Of a stretch of 64,000 nt of DNA, positions 17,364 through 25,933 are shown one piece after another (the first letter of the stretch is position 1; every line of letters begins with the position of its first letter). The stretch is from Oceanicola sp. 22II-s10i (GTDB taxonomy: Bacteria > Pseudomonadota > Alphaproteobacteria > Rhodobacterales > Rhodobacteraceae), in NCBI RefSeq assembly GCF_002210105.1, contig NZ_AQQU01000001.1, positions 1,400,501-1,464,500 of the forward strand. The letters are read 5' to 3'. The position numbers and the translations under genes are program-made. The notes under the pieces were generated by a model, which worked only from the letters and a program-made list of their open reading frames with translations, was not told the origin of the DNA and did no database searches.

Positions 17364-18161
17364 TCACGTCCGGATCACGAAGCCCCGTGCGATGTGGTTC
17401 CGCACGAACCAGATCATCGCCACGCCGGGGATCAGCGACACCACCGTCATCGCCATCACCAGCCCGATGTCGGTCTGGAACCCGAAGAGCGCGTTGATCG
17501 CCATGGTGATCGGCTTGCCCGCCGTGACCGTCAGGATGCGGGCGAAGACGACCTCGACCCATGAGAAGATGAAGCAGAAGAAGGCCGCCACCCCGATGCC
17601 GGGGGCGATGGCGGGGATCAGCAGTTTCACGAAGAAGCGCGGCAGGGAATAGCCGTCGAGGAAGGCTGTCTCGTCGAACTGGCGCGGGATGGCCGAGATG
17701 AAGCTTTCGAGGATCCAAATCGCGATCGGCAGGTTGAAGACGCAGTGGACGATGGCGATGCCCACGGGCGAGTTCACGAGGCCGGCCTTGGAGAACAGCA
17801 GGAAGATCGGCAGCGACAGCACCACCGGCGGGGTCATCCGGAAGGCCAGAAGCAGGAACAGGAAATGCCGGTCGCCCGTGAAGCGGTAGCGCGAGATCGC
17901 GTAGGCCGCGGGCAGGGCGGCGGCGAGGCAGAGGGCGACGTTCAGCAGGACATAGGTCAGCGAGTTGACGATGGAGGAAGTGAGCGCCGCGCTTTCCCAG
18001 ATGTTGCGATAGTTGATCAGGGAGTAGCTGCCGGTCGGGATGTCCTCGCGCCGCAGGGTCGAGGTGAAGCTGAGCGTCAGGGTCTGGGCCAGCGGCAGCA
18101 GGATGAAGAGCGCGAGGGCCGCGAAGACCAGCGTGCGCAGGACGATGGCGCGGGCGCTCAT
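17364..18161 (-). CDS. ABC transporter permease, MalG/GlpQ-like (CUT1)
   Basis: The product is 265 aa with six membrane segments. The start at 18161 is set by the 4-bp overlap with the upstream permease; the frame is open further upstream, but that stretch is a shadow. The EAA-type loop is FDETAFLDGYSLPRFFVKLL followed by IPAI. The ending WFVRNHIARGF resembles the glycerol importer subunit GlpQ of rhizobia as I know it. No binding protein and no ATPase gene lie beside it, so it must borrow partners encoded elsewhere or be a remnant of a longer operon. Confidence 0.82.
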   Translation of the reverse strand: MSARAIVLRTLVFAALALFILLPLAQTLTLSFTSTLRREDIPTGSYSLINYRNIWESAALTSSIVNSLTYVLLNVALCLAAALPAAYAISRYRFTGDRHFLFLLLAFRMTPPVVLSLPIFLLFSKAGLVNSPVGIAIVHCVFNLPIAIWILESFISAIPRQFDETAFLDGYSLPRFFVKLLIPAIAPGIGVAAFFCFIFSWVEVVFARILTVTAGKPITMAINALFGFQTDIGLVMAMTVVSLIPGVAMIWFVRNHIARGFVIRT

Positions 18162-19018
18162 GTGGCGGCCTCGCGGGTCTGGCGGAGTTTGACGAAGGCG
18201 AAGACCAGCGACAGGACGATCAGGAAATAGACCATCGCGCGGGCGGCGGCGGAGCCGTAGCTGTAGGCCTTGATGTCCTCGCCCAGATCGAGCGACAGGA
18301 ACGTCGTCGCCCCCTGCGGTCCGCCCGCGTTGATGCCGAAGGCCTCGGTGTAGATCAGGAAGCTGTCCATGAAGCGCAGGAGCAGCACGATGGACAGCGC
18401 GCCCGCGATCTTGGGGAGTTCGATGTGCCGGAAGGTGGCGAGGCGCGAGGCGCCGTCGATGGCGGCGGCCTGGTAGTAGGCCTGCGGGATGGCGGCGAGG
18501 CCCGCGTAGGACAGGATCACCACGAGGCCCAGCCAGTGCCATGTGTCCATCGCGACGATCAGCGCCCATGTGTGCAGCGCGTTGAACTTGTAGTCGAGCG
18601 TCAGCCCGAGCGTGTCGAGAGCCTGCCAGACCGGGCCGGTGCCGTCGCGCACGAGGGTCAGCCACATCGACGGGATCATGTTCCACGGCACCACCAGCGG
18701 CAGCGCCAGCAGCATGAGCATCGGCGTCGCCACCCGCCCCGCGCGCAGCAGCAGGACGGCGATCCAGAGGCCAAGCGGGATCTGCACCGCCAGCACGATG
18801 GCCGAGAACAGGAGTGACCGGCCGAGGGCTGCGTGGAAGCGCGAGGAGGTGACGATCTCCTGATACCACTCCGGGCCGATCCAGAAACGGCTGTCGATCG
18901 TGAAGATGTCGTGGAACGAGTAGTTGAACACCGTCAGCAGCGGGATCACGGCGACGAAACACATGATCGCGGCGGCGGGCAGCAGCAGAAGCCACGCCTT
19001 GTCGGAATAGGGTTTCAT
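18158..19018 (-). CDS. ABC transporter permease, MalF/GlpP-like (CUT1)
   Basis: The product is 286 aa and starts with MKPYSDKAWLLLLPAA. It has six membrane segments and the EAA loop YYQAAAIDGASRLATFRHIE followed by LPKI. The stretch AGGPQGATTFLSLDL, then YSYGSAAARAMVYFLIVL, is like GlpP of the polyol/glycerol ABC system. It overlaps the MalG-like gene by 4 bp. Upstream lies a divergent phosphodiesterase gene instead of the expected ATPase genes, so this is a two-gene permease-only unit. Glycerol or another polyol is a plausible substrate but is not shown. Confidence 0.82.
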   Translation of the reverse strand: MKPYSDKAWLLLLPAAAIMCFVAVIPLLTVFNYSFHDIFTIDSRFWIGPEWYQEIVTSSRFHAALGRSLLFSAIVLAVQIPLGLWIAVLLLRAGRVATPMLMLLALPLVVPWNMIPSMWLTLVRDGTGPVWQALDTLGLTLDYKFNALHTWALIVAMDTWHWLGLVVILSYAGLAAIPQAYYQAAAIDGASRLATFRHIELPKIAGALSIVLLLRFMDSFLIYTEAFGINAGGPQGATTFLSLDLGEDIKAYSYGSAAARAMVYFLIVLSLVFAFVKLRQTREAAT

Positions 19019-19169
19019 CCGGTGGCGGCTCCTCTCCCCCTCGGCCCGCGCAGAGTTCCGGTCAGGCGGCAGGCTGTCAATTGCAGGCCCGGCGATGCAG
19101 GGAAAGGGGCGTTGCCTTTTGCCCGGCGCGGCGGTTCAGATGCGGCAGGCATCCGGGAGGGACGGGATC

Positions 19170-20006
19170 ATGAAATCGAAGCTGTTGCTCATCATTCTGG
19201 ACGGTGTGCCGCTGCGGAATTTCCGCCGGTTGTTCGGCAACCTGGAAGGCTGGGTCGCGGCGGGCGAGGCGCAGCGTTTCGTGCACCGCGCCGTGGTGCC
19301 GTCGATCTCGGCCTCGTGCTATGCCTCGATCCACACCGGGGTCAGCCCGCAGGTGCATGGCTGCACCGGCAATCGCAACGTGTTCCGGCTGGCGCAGCCG
19401 GACGTGTTTTCCGAGGTGCGCCGCGCGGGCGGGGTCACGGGGGCGGTGGCGCATTCCTTCTGGTCGGAGTTCTTCAACCGCGCGCCCTTCGATCCGGTGC
19501 GGGATCTGGAATACGACGAGCCCGAGAGCGCCACGATCAACCATGGGCGGTTTCATACGATGGCCGGGTATGGGCTGATCAACCAGATGACGCCGTCGGA
19601 TGCGGACCTGTTCGCGACGCTGACCATGCTCTGCGAACGGTTCGGGCTGGACTACGGGATGCTGCACACCTGCACGCTGGACAGCATGGGGCACCGGTTC
19701 TTTCACGAATGCCGCGAGATGGACGATGCCTGCATGGTGATGGACGAGATGCTGGCGCCGTGGATCACGCGCTGGCGCGGGATGGGCTACGAGGTGATCG
19801 TGACCGCCGACCACGGGCAGGACGCGCGCGGGCATCACGGCGGGGCGGACGACCTGCAGCGGGACACGGCGCTCTATTACTTCGGGCCGGCTGAGGGGCC
19901 GCAGCGGGACACCCTGATCGGCCAGCTGCAGCTGGCGCCGACGATCCTGTCGCGGCTCGGCGCGCCGGTGCCGGAGAGCATGACCGGCGAGGTGTTCCTG
20001 CGTTAG
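19170..20006 (+). CDS. Type I phosphodiesterase/nucleotide pyrophosphatase (alkaline phosphatase superfamily)
   Basis: The product is 278 aa. The start at 19170 follows GGGAGGGACGGGATC; the longer upstream frame has no better site. The metal-binding motifs are ILDGVP near residue 8, VVPSISASCYASIHTG with the probable nucleophile Ser near residue 45, LDSMGHRFFHE and TADHGQDARGHHGG. No signal peptide or anchor is visible, so it is cytoplasmic. Its stop overlaps the end of the convergent hydrolase gene by 4 bp. The substrate may be a nucleotide or another phosphodiester; it is unknown. Confidence 0.86.
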   Translation: MKSKLLLIILDGVPLRNFRRLFGNLEGWVAAGEAQRFVHRAVVPSISASCYASIHTGVSPQVHGCTGNRNVFRLAQPDVFSEVRRAGGVTGAVAHSFWSEFFNRAPFDPVRDLEYDEPESATINHGRFHTMAGYGLINQMTPSDADLFATLTMLCERFGLDYGMLHTCTLDSMGHRFFHECREMDDACMVMDEMLAPWITRWRGMGYEVIVTADHGQDARGHHGGADDLQRDTALYYFGPAEGPQRDTLIGQLQLAPTILSRLGAPVPESMTGEVFLR

Positions 20007-20914
20007 GTGGCCTGCGCCATGGCCGCGATGGCCGCAACGATGCGGTCGAAGGCGGCGGCGGCGCGGGTCGACATGTGCCGGGCGCGCAGATGGCCGTGGA
20101 CGAGGCCGGGTTCGGTGACGGCCTCGGCCTGACCGCCTGCCGCGCGGACCTTGTCGCAGTAGCGCGGAACGTCGCTGGCCAGCGGGTCGCATTCGGCGGC
20201 GCTGGCGAAGACCGGGGGTAGGCCGGAGAAATCCGTATCAGCGAGGGGGGCGAAGCTGGGATCGTCGGGCGGGCGGATGCCGCCGGCGAAGCGGATGGTG
20301 CCGTAGTCCTCGACTTCCTGCGCCGAGAGCATCGGGGCGTGCGCGTGGGTGACGTGGCTTTCGCCGGGCGGGCCGCCGAGGCCGGGATAGATCAGGACCA
20401 TGCCCTTCAGCCGGACGTCCGAGCCGCGCAGCAGATGCGCCGCGGCCGAGGCGAGATTGCCGCCCGCGCTGTCGCCCGCGAGGATCAGGGGCGCCTCGGG
20501 CGCGGTGGCCTGAACGACTGCGAGCATGTCGTCTATCTGGGCCGGGTGGGGGTGCTCGGGGGCGAGGCGGTAGTCGACCGCGATCACGCCGAGGCCGGTG
20601 CGGTCCGCGATCTCGGCGCAGATGTCGTCATGGCTGTCCAGCCCGCCGAGGACATGGCCGCCGCCATGGGCATAGATCACCACTGCGGGACCGGGCGACG
20701 GCGGGTCGTAGCGGCGGCAGGGCACGCCGCCGACGGGGGCGTCGATTATGGTCAGCCCGGCCGGGCGCGGATGGCGGAAGACCGTGCACATGGCGTCGTA
20801 GAGACGTCGGTTGTCCTCGATCGTCAGGCCGGTGGCATCGGGCGGACAGCTGGCTTCGGTGCGGCGGATGAAGGCCCGGACCTCCGGGTCGATCAGGCTG
20901 TCGTAATCCGTCAT
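20003..20914 (-). CDS. Alpha/beta hydrolase, hormone-sensitive-lipase (HSL) family
   Basis: The product is 303 aa. The oxyanion-hole motif VIYAHGGGHVLGG and the nucleophile elbow LAGDSAGGNLAS define the bacterial HSL (lipolytic family IV) group. The Asp appears in ASAAECDPLASD and the His in EPGLVHGHLRAR. The start at 20914 has GAAGGG 10 nt upstream. It acts on short or medium acyl esters in this family; there is no signal peptide, so it is cytoplasmic. It is a single gene, divergent from the gene at 21031. Confidence 0.88.
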   Translation of the reverse strand: MTDYDSLIDPEVRAFIRRTEASCPPDATGLTIEDNRRLYDAMCTVFRHPRPAGLTIIDAPVGGVPCRRYDPPSPGPAVVIYAHGGGHVLGGLDSHDDICAEIADRTGLGVIAVDYRLAPEHPHPAQIDDMLAVVQATAPEAPLILAGDSAGGNLASAAAHLLRGSDVRLKGMVLIYPGLGGPPGESHVTHAHAPMLSAQEVEDYGTIRFAGGIRPPDDPSFAPLADTDFSGLPPVFASAAECDPLASDVPRYCDKVRAAGGQAEAVTEPGLVHGHLRARHMSTRAAAAFDRIVAAIAAMAQAT

Positions 20915-21030
20915 GGCGCGTGCCCTTCCCGGCTGTAACCCTGGTGAAAGGGCGGATCGCATATCTGGTGGGAAAGCGTCCGTCCGCCACCCGCGCATGA
21001 GGCGCAGATAAGAGGGCAGAGGGCAAGCGC

Positions 21031-21765
21031 ATGATCGTCACGGATTCCATCGGCTTCGCGGCCACGCACACCATCACCGCCATTCTTTCGGAGGTGCCGG
21101 GGTTCCGTGTGAGCCACGGGTCGCAGAATTTCGAGACCGGTGGGCCGATCGGCGTCGGGTCGCAGACGCCCGAGGCCTTTGCCGCCAGCATGGCGCAGGC
21201 TGCGGCCGAAGGGGCGCGGCCCGTGGCGGTTCATACGAATTTCGACCCGCGACGTTTCCGCCCCGCCTGCGAGACGCAGGGCATCCGCTACAGCCTGCTG
21301 GCGCGGGAACCGCGGGCGCAGATCAATTCCTGTTACGCCTGGGCGTCGAAGAAGGTTCTGGACGGGGATGACGTGTCGTTCCTGACGATGCTGAAGCAGA
21401 GCCTGCCGAAGCTGCCCGCCGTCGGTATCCGGGCGAGCCTGCCGAACATCGTTTATGCCTATGCGGTGCAGCATGTCTGTGCCTTCAATCTCGCCGCGCT
21501 TGAGACCGGTGCCGATGCGGTGCGGATGGAGGAGATCCTGGCCGACGAGGCGGCGTTCCGGCAGGTCTTCGAGGTGCCCGATGCGGTGGAGCTGAAGCAC
21601 TTCAGCGGCGATGAGATGCGGATCGCCTCGCACCGGTCGCAGGCGGAGGCGCAGGTGATGGCGGAACCGGAGCGCGAGCTGATCGAGGCGAAGCTGACGG
21701 TCAGCGTGGGCGGGGCGCCCGCGACAGTCGGGGACATGGTGCAGCGACTGGGGTATGCGGCCTGA
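21031..21765 (+). CDS. Unrecognised protein, weakly sulfotransferase-like
   Basis: The product is 244 aa, soluble, with no signal peptide. The beginning TDSIGFAATHTITAILSE could be a degenerate PAPS loop, and SLLAREPRAQINSCYAWASK resembles the 3'-phosphate binding motif of sulfotransferases, but the usual KSGT residues are missing. The C-terminal half is helical and acidic. It is monocistronic between the HSL hydrolase and a dispersed hairpin repeat. I cannot name a family with confidence; a P-loop sulfotransferase fold is the best guess. Confidence 0.65.
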   Translation: MIVTDSIGFAATHTITAILSEVPGFRVSHGSQNFETGGPIGVGSQTPEAFAASMAQAAAEGARPVAVHTNFDPRRFRPACETQGIRYSLLAREPRAQINSCYAWASKKVLDGDDVSFLTMLKQSLPKLPAVGIRASLPNIVYAYAVQHVCAFNLAALETGADAVRMEEILADEAAFRQVFEVPDAVELKHFSGDEMRIASHRSQAEAQVMAEPERELIEAKLTVSVGGAPATVGDMVQRLGYAA

Positions 21766-21831
21766 GGGGCGTTACGGGCCGGTCCTGACCTGAGTGCGCG
21801 CCTGCGGCGCATGCCATCACTTGTATGCTGA

Positions 21832-21890
21832 CGAGGGGGCTTTGCCCCCTCGAGCTCCCCCAAGGTATTTCTGACCAGAAGAAGCAGGGG
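21832..21890. repeat. Dispersed hairpin element, copy with TTCTTCTGGTCAGAAATACC box
   Basis: It contains a perfect 9-bp hairpin (CGAGGGGGC, TTT loop, GCCCCCTCG at 21832-21852). On the minus strand the hairpin is preceded by a box reading GCTTCTTCTGGTCAGAAATA, related to the boxes at 45619 and 45760. It lies between the convergent ends of the gene at 21031 and the RidA gene and is a likely terminator. Confidence 0.8.
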
Positions 21891-21898
21891 ACCTGGAG

Positions 21899-22369
21899 TC
21901 AGCTGCCGGTGTTTGGGCGGGCGGCTATGGCGCGAAGTTCGACGAGGCCGCCGGGGACGAGGAGTTCGGCGACGCCGATGGCGGTCCAGGCGGGGTAGGG
22001 GGCCGAGAGGTAGCGGTCGCGGACCTCGGTGAAGGTCTGCATGTGGCGGGCCATGTCGACGTGGTAGGTGGTGAGTTCGACCACATCCGCGAGGGTTGCG
22101 CCGGCCTCGGCGAGGATGGCGGCGAGGGCTTCGAAGGCGGTGGCGAACTGTGCCTCGGGGTCGCGGACGGCCTGCAGGGCGGCCACGGGGGCGTCGGGGT
22201 CGGCGGTGGTCGATTGTGCGCCGGACAGGCCGGAGGCGGGCGGGTTGCCGTCGGGGCTGGTGCCGATGATGCCCGAGCAGAAGATCAGGCCGGTCGCTTC
22301 GAATGCCGGGGCGAAGTGCCACTGGTCGTGCACGGCCTGCAGGTCGGGCGGGATGATCGGGCGGGGCAT
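21899..22369 (-). CDS. RidA family protein (YjgF/YER057c/UK114)
   Basis: The product is 156 aa. The RidA fold signatures are GLIFCSGIIGTSPDG, AQFATAFEALAAILAEAGAT, LADVVELTTYHVDM and PAWTAIGVAELLVPGGLVEL. Members deaminate reactive enamine/imine intermediates, though some lack activity. The conserved Arg of true RidA would be expected just before the C-terminal IE-like motif; here the region reads AIGVAELLVPGG, so it may belong to another subgroup. It is last in a same-strand run with the methyltransferase and the DapA-like gene. Confidence 0.86.
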   Translation of the reverse strand: MPRPIIPPDLQAVHDQWHFAPAFEATGLIFCSGIIGTSPDGNPPASGLSGAQSTTADPDAPVAALQAVRDPEAQFATAFEALAAILAEAGATLADVVELTTYHVDMARHMQTFTEVRDRYLSAPYPAWTAIGVAELLVPGGLVELRAIAARPNTGS

Positions 22370-22430
22370 CGCGGTTCCTGTCCTTGGTGTTTCGGGCAGG
22401 ATGGGTCAGAGCGACGCGGGATGGAAGGGG

Positions 22431-23051
22431 TCAGAGGCGGATGAAGTCCATGACAAGGCCCCGGTCGGCGGCATGGGGGTGGTCGCTGCCGTCGTAGATG
22501 GCGATGTCGTGGAAGCGGACCGGGGTGATCTGTCCTTGCGCGACGAGCAGGGCGAGGGCCGAGCCGAAGCCCGCGCCGTCGAGCACCGCCGGGATCGTGC
22601 CGCAGGTGAAGCGGGCGCCGGGGCGGGTGATGCGGAGCAGTTCGGGCAGACACTCGGGGCCGACGTGACCATGGGTGAAGGTCCCGCAGGAGATCACCCC
22701 TGCGTAGCGCGCGTCGGGGATGTCGAGGGGCCGCGTCAGGTCGCCAAGAATGCGGCGGCGGTAGAGGCCTTTGCGTTCGGCCTGCGCCAGCATTTCGGGC
22801 GATATGTCGATACCGTCCACGGTCAGGCCGTCCAGGTGACGGGCGACCTCGCCCGTGCCCGCGCCGATGTCCAGCACCGGTCCGCTGCCGTCGAATCCCG
22901 CGCGGAACAGCGCCGCGATCTCGCGCGGGGCGATGTAGCCCCAGTCGCGGGCGAAGCTGTCGTCATAGGTCCCGGCCCACGCGTCGTAGTGGCGGCGGGC
23001 GCTGTCGGGGCCGTCGATACGGTAGGCATTGTCGAGGTCGTAGTCGGGCAT
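22431..23051 (-). CDS. SAM-dependent methyltransferase (class I)
   Basis: The product is 206 aa. The Rossmann-type SAM site is VLDIGAGTGEVARHLDG (motif I) with VDGIDISPEML (motif II, acidic residue) and CGTFTHGHVGPECL downstream. The N-terminal SARRHYDAWAGTYDDSF is common in methyltransferase domain 11/25 proteins. The start at 23051 gives the natural MPDYDLDNAYRI beginning; the frame upstream is a shadow. The substrate is unknown. It lies 74 bp downstream of the DapA-like gene. Confidence 0.87.
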   Translation of the reverse strand: MPDYDLDNAYRIDGPDSARRHYDAWAGTYDDSFARDWGYIAPREIAALFRAGFDGSGPVLDIGAGTGEVARHLDGLTVDGIDISPEMLAQAERKGLYRRRILGDLTRPLDIPDARYAGVISCGTFTHGHVGPECLPELLRITRPGARFTCGTIPAVLDGAGFGSALALLVAQGQITPVRFHDIAIYDGSDHPHAADRGLVMDFIRL

Positions 23052-23125
23052 CACCCTCTCCGCTCCGGTTTCGGGCGGTGTAGCGGGGGGATGTGACGGG
23101 CGGGTGACGGGCGGGTGACGGACGG

Positions 23126-24016
23126 CTAGAGCGCGCCGACCTTTTCGAGGGCGCGGCGGACGGCCTCCACCTGCTCGGGGGACAACGCGGGCTGGGGGGC
23201 GGCCGGGGCGCCGCAGTCGAAGCCCTGAAGCTTCAGCCCGGCCTTGACCGCCCCGGCGAGGTTGAAGCGGGCGAAGACCTGGTTCACCGACCAGAGGTCG
23301 CGCTGGAGCGTCATCGCCTCGTCCCACTTGCCCGCCTCGCAGAGCTCGAACAGCTGCACCGACTGGCGCGGGATCAGGCAGGAGGGTCCGGCCAACCAGC
23401 CGCGCCCGCCGATCAGCATGACGGCGGTGGTGATGTGCGAGGAGGCGGCGAAGAGACCGATCCTGCCCTCGGTGCGGTTCAGGATGGTCAGCAGGCGACC
23501 GGTGTTGGTCGAGGCGTCCTTGAGAAACAGGATGTTGGGGTGGTGCGACAGTTGGTCGATCGCGTCGAGCGTCAGGTCGGAGCGCTGGAAATTGGGGTTG
23601 GTGTAGAGCGTGACGGGCGCGTCGGTCGCGTCGGCCACGGCGGTGAAGTAGTCGATCACGCCGGAGTCTGGGACGGGAAAGTAGGCCTCCATCACCGCGA
23701 GGATGCCGTCGGCGCCGAGCGCGCGCCAGCGTTTCGCCTGGGCCACCGCATCGCGGGTGGTGGTGGAGGCGACACCGGCGATGACCGGAACGCGGCCCGC
23801 CGCGGCCTCGACCGTGGCGGCGACGACGCGTTCCTTCTGGGCGAAGTCGAGATAGGCGAATTCGCCGGTGGAGCCGAGCGGGGTCAGGCCGTGCACGCCC
23901 TCGGCGATCAGGTGGTCGCAGAGGCGTTTCAGCGCCGCTTCGTCGACCTCTCCCCCGGCCGTGAGGGGCGTGGGCAGGTAGGGGACGACGCCGCGGAGGG
24001 TGGAGAGATCGGTCAT
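23126..24016 (-). CDS. Dihydrodipicolinate synthase (DapA/NAL) family aldolase
   Basis: The product is 296 aa, standard for the family. The TIM-barrel signatures are [36 protein letters not shown] with Tyr138 and LFLKDAST with the Schiff-base Lys166. True DapA has conserved residues for aspartate semialdehyde that cannot be confirmed here, and the setting next to a methyltransferase and RidA is not lysine biosynthesis. It is better called a pyruvate-dependent lyase/aldolase family member of unknown substrate. Confidence 0.88.
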   Translation of the reverse strand: MTDLSTLRGVVPYLPTPLTAGGEVDEAALKRLCDHLIAEGVHGLTPLGSTGEFAYLDFAQKERVVAATVEAAAGRVPVIAGVASTTTRDAVAQAKRWRALGADGILAVMEAYFPVPDSGVIDYFTAVADATDAPVTLYTNPNFQRSDLTLDAIDQLSHHPNILFLKDASTNTGRLLTILNRTEGRIGLFAASSHITTAVMLIGGRGWLAGPSCLIPRQSVQLFELCEAGKWDEAMTLQRDLWSVNQVFARFNLAGAVKAGLKLQGFDCGAPAAPQPALSPEQVEAVRRALEKVGAL

Positions 24017-24068
24017 GGGAGGCTCCGGCCTTGGGTTGGGCGCAGATGACCAGCCGGGGGCGGCAGGG

Positions 24069-24620
24069 TCAAGCGCGGGGCGGGCGTTTCCAGTGGGATA
24101 TCTCCGGGAGGGTTCTCCGGGCGTTCAGGTCCTTTTCGAGTCGCTCGAGACGCAGGCCGGCGGTTTCGGTCAGGGCGCGGCGGATCATCGTCAGCGCCGG
24201 CGCATCGCGGTGGAGCGCAGTGAGCAGGGTCAGCTTGCCCGCGTCGTCGAGCGTGTAGATATGGGCGAACTTGTTGCCCTCGGCATTGCCGGGGCGGTGG
24301 CCGCCGAAATCTGGAATGGCGAGCAGTTCGCCGATGGGATGGCCGGGGCGGATCGGGATGGTGCGGCTGGCGAACCACGAGGGCACGATCAGCGCGTCGG
24401 GACGGACGGTCAGCATCGGCGTGCGCCAGGCGTTGACGAAGGCCCAGCCGAGGGCGCAGGCGCCGGTCCAACCGATCAGCGCGAGGGCGTAGGTCTTCAG
24501 GTCGAGCCCGCCGGACATGACAATCAGCGCCACGATCCCGACCGAGGCGGCGGCGATCATCAGGATGCCCACGCCCGCGACGAGGATCCCGTCCGGACGG
24601 TCGAAGCTGGTTTCCTGCAC
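24069..24620 (-). CDS. Hypothetical membrane protein with two membrane helices
   Basis: About 183 aa from GTG 24620, which has AGAGGGGGCAG upstream; an in-frame start further upstream (24734) is possible. Two hydrophobic helices near residues 10-55 ([20 protein letters not shown] and [18 protein letters not shown]) are followed by a soluble PH-like region with [20 protein letters not shown]. The layout resembles small bacterial PH-domain membrane proteins, but no family can be assigned firmly. It is divergent from argC. Confidence 0.7.
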   Translation of the reverse strand: MQETSFDRPDGILVAGVGILMIAAASVGIVALIVMSGGLDLKTYALALIGWTGACALGWAFVNAWRTPMLTVRPDALIVPSWFASRTIPIRPGHPIGELLAIPDFGGHRPGNAEGNKFAHIYTLDDAGKLTLLTALHRDAPALTMIRRALTETAGLRLERLEKDLNARRTLPEISHWKRPPRA

Positions 24621-24732
24621 GTCTCTGCCCCCTCTGGCTTTGCCGGTGAAGCCTAGCAAGGCGCGGGCGGGGCGGGAAGCGTATCGCGATTGCGCTTGAC
24701 CGGGGCCGTGTCCGGCTGCATGGATGCCGGCC

Positions 24733-24846
24733 ATGTCCGGGACCCAAACCTTTTTCGACCGACGCCGACGCCGTGCTTTCCTGCGGCGGTTTTCGGCTGC
24801 GGGTCGATCGGTTTTGTCCGGTGCGGTGCCTCATAAGGCCCTATAG
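24733..24846 (+). CDS. Possible Arg-rich leader peptide upstream of argC
   Basis: This 37-codon ORF ends 93 bp before argC. It reads MSGTQTFFD, then five consecutive Arg codons (CGA CGC CGA CGC CGT, residues 10-14), then AFLRRF and more Arg at 25: eight Arg in all. A terminator-like hairpin follows 45 bp after its stop, immediately before argC. The arrangement resembles an amino-acid attenuator. Against it, no clear Shine-Dalgarno sequence is seen, high-GC random frames are Arg-rich, and the hairpin is far from the Arg run. Treat it as a hypothesis. Confidence 0.4.
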   Translation: MSGTQTFFDRRRRRAFLRRFSAAGRSVLSGAVPHKAL

Positions 24847-24891
24847 ACCGCCCGCAGGCATACCTCCGACCCACCTCCCCGACCCCCGCAG

Positions 24892-24917
24892 CCCCCGGCT
24901 CCGGGGGTTTTCTGTTT
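24892..24917 (+). terminator. Rho-independent terminator/attenuator just before argC
   Basis: A CCCCCG stem with a GCTC loop and CGGGGG is followed by TTTTCTGTTT. It ends about 22 bp before the argC ATG and downstream of the Arg-rich ORF at 24733. No gene on this strand needs a terminator here, because the neighbour at 24069 is on the other strand, so a leader or a small RNA is implied. Confidence 0.7.
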
Positions 24918-24939
24918 CCTGACACAAGAGGACATCACC

Positions 24940-25917
24940 ATGAGTATTCGCGTCGGCATTGTCGGCATCAGCGGTTTCGGCGGCGGCGAGGCGCTGCGCC
25001 TGATCGCGGGACATCCCGAGTTCGAACTGGTTCACGCCGCGGGCGAGGGCAGCGCGGGGACCTTGCTGGGCGAGCGGTTTCCCGGCGTGCCCGCGCGGCT
25101 GGCCGGGCTGAGGATCGAGAAATGGGATCCGGAGGCGCTGCCGGAGATCGACGTGCTGTTCGCCTCGCTGCCCACAGGGACCTCCGCCGAGGCGCTGGCG
25201 CGGGTGCCAGACCGGGTGAAGATCGTCGATATCGGCGGGGATCACCGCTATGTCGATAGCTGGACCTACGGGCTGGCGGATGTCTGGCCGGAGCGTATCG
25301 CGGGGCAGAGCCGGATCGCCAATCCCGGCTGTTTTCCGGCGGCGGTGCTGACCGCGCTCGCGCCGCTGCTGGCCGCAGGGCTGATCGCGCCGGGCAATAT
25401 CGTGATCGACGCCAAGACCGGTGTGTCAGGCGCGGGGCGGGGCGGCGGAGACAGCCGGTTCGGCTTTGCCGAGACGAACGAGAACCTGCAGCCCTACGGC
25501 CTGCTGCAGCATGTCCACATGCCCGAGATGGCGCGCACGATCGAGGCGATCGGCGGCGGCAGCGCGGCAGGGCTGGTCTTTACCCCGCACCTGGTGCCGA
25601 TGACGCGCGGGCTGCTGGCGACGATCTATTGCCGGGGGCAGGCGACGACGGCGCGGTGTCTGGAGGCGGCGCGGGCGTTCTATGCGGACCGGCCCTTCGT
25701 CCGGGTGACGGACCGGCCGCCGCAGACCAAGTGGGCCAGCGGGTCGAACATGGCATTCGTCAGCTACGCCGCCGATCCCGAGCGTGATCTGGTGATGGCG
25801 CTCGGCGTGGTCGACAACCTGGGCAAGGGGGCGGCGGGGCAGGCGGTGCAGAACGCGAACCTGATCTGCGGGCTGTCCGCGACGGCGGGGCTGGGCGGAG
25901 CGCCTGTCTGGCCGTGA
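24940..25917 (+). CDS. argC: N-acetyl-gamma-glutamyl-phosphate reductase
   Basis: The product is 325 aa. The NADP Rossmann site is VGIVGISGFGGGEALRLIAG at the N-terminus. The active-site Cys131 lies in RIANPGCFPAAVL, and the conserved KTGVSGAGRGGG and FTPHLVPMTRG motifs follow, with GAAGQAVQNANLI at the end. It reduces N-acetylglutamyl phosphate to the semialdehyde in arginine biosynthesis in the cytoplasm. AGAGGA lies 8 nt before the ATG. A terminator hairpin and an Arg-rich small ORF precede it and may control it. No other arg gene is in the window. Confidence 0.95.
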   Translation: MSIRVGIVGISGFGGGEALRLIAGHPEFELVHAAGEGSAGTLLGERFPGVPARLAGLRIEKWDPEALPEIDVLFASLPTGTSAEALARVPDRVKIVDIGGDHRYVDSWTYGLADVWPERIAGQSRIANPGCFPAAVLTALAPLLAAGLIAPGNIVIDAKTGVSGAGRGGGDSRFGFAETNENLQPYGLLQHVHMPEMARTIEAIGGGSAAGLVFTPHLVPMTRGLLATIYCRGQATTARCLEAARAFYADRPFVRVTDRPPQTKWASGSNMAFVSYAADPERDLVMALGVVDNLGKGAAGQAVQNANLICGLSATAGLGGAPVWP

Positions 25918-25933
25918 CCTGCGGTGTTGCGGC

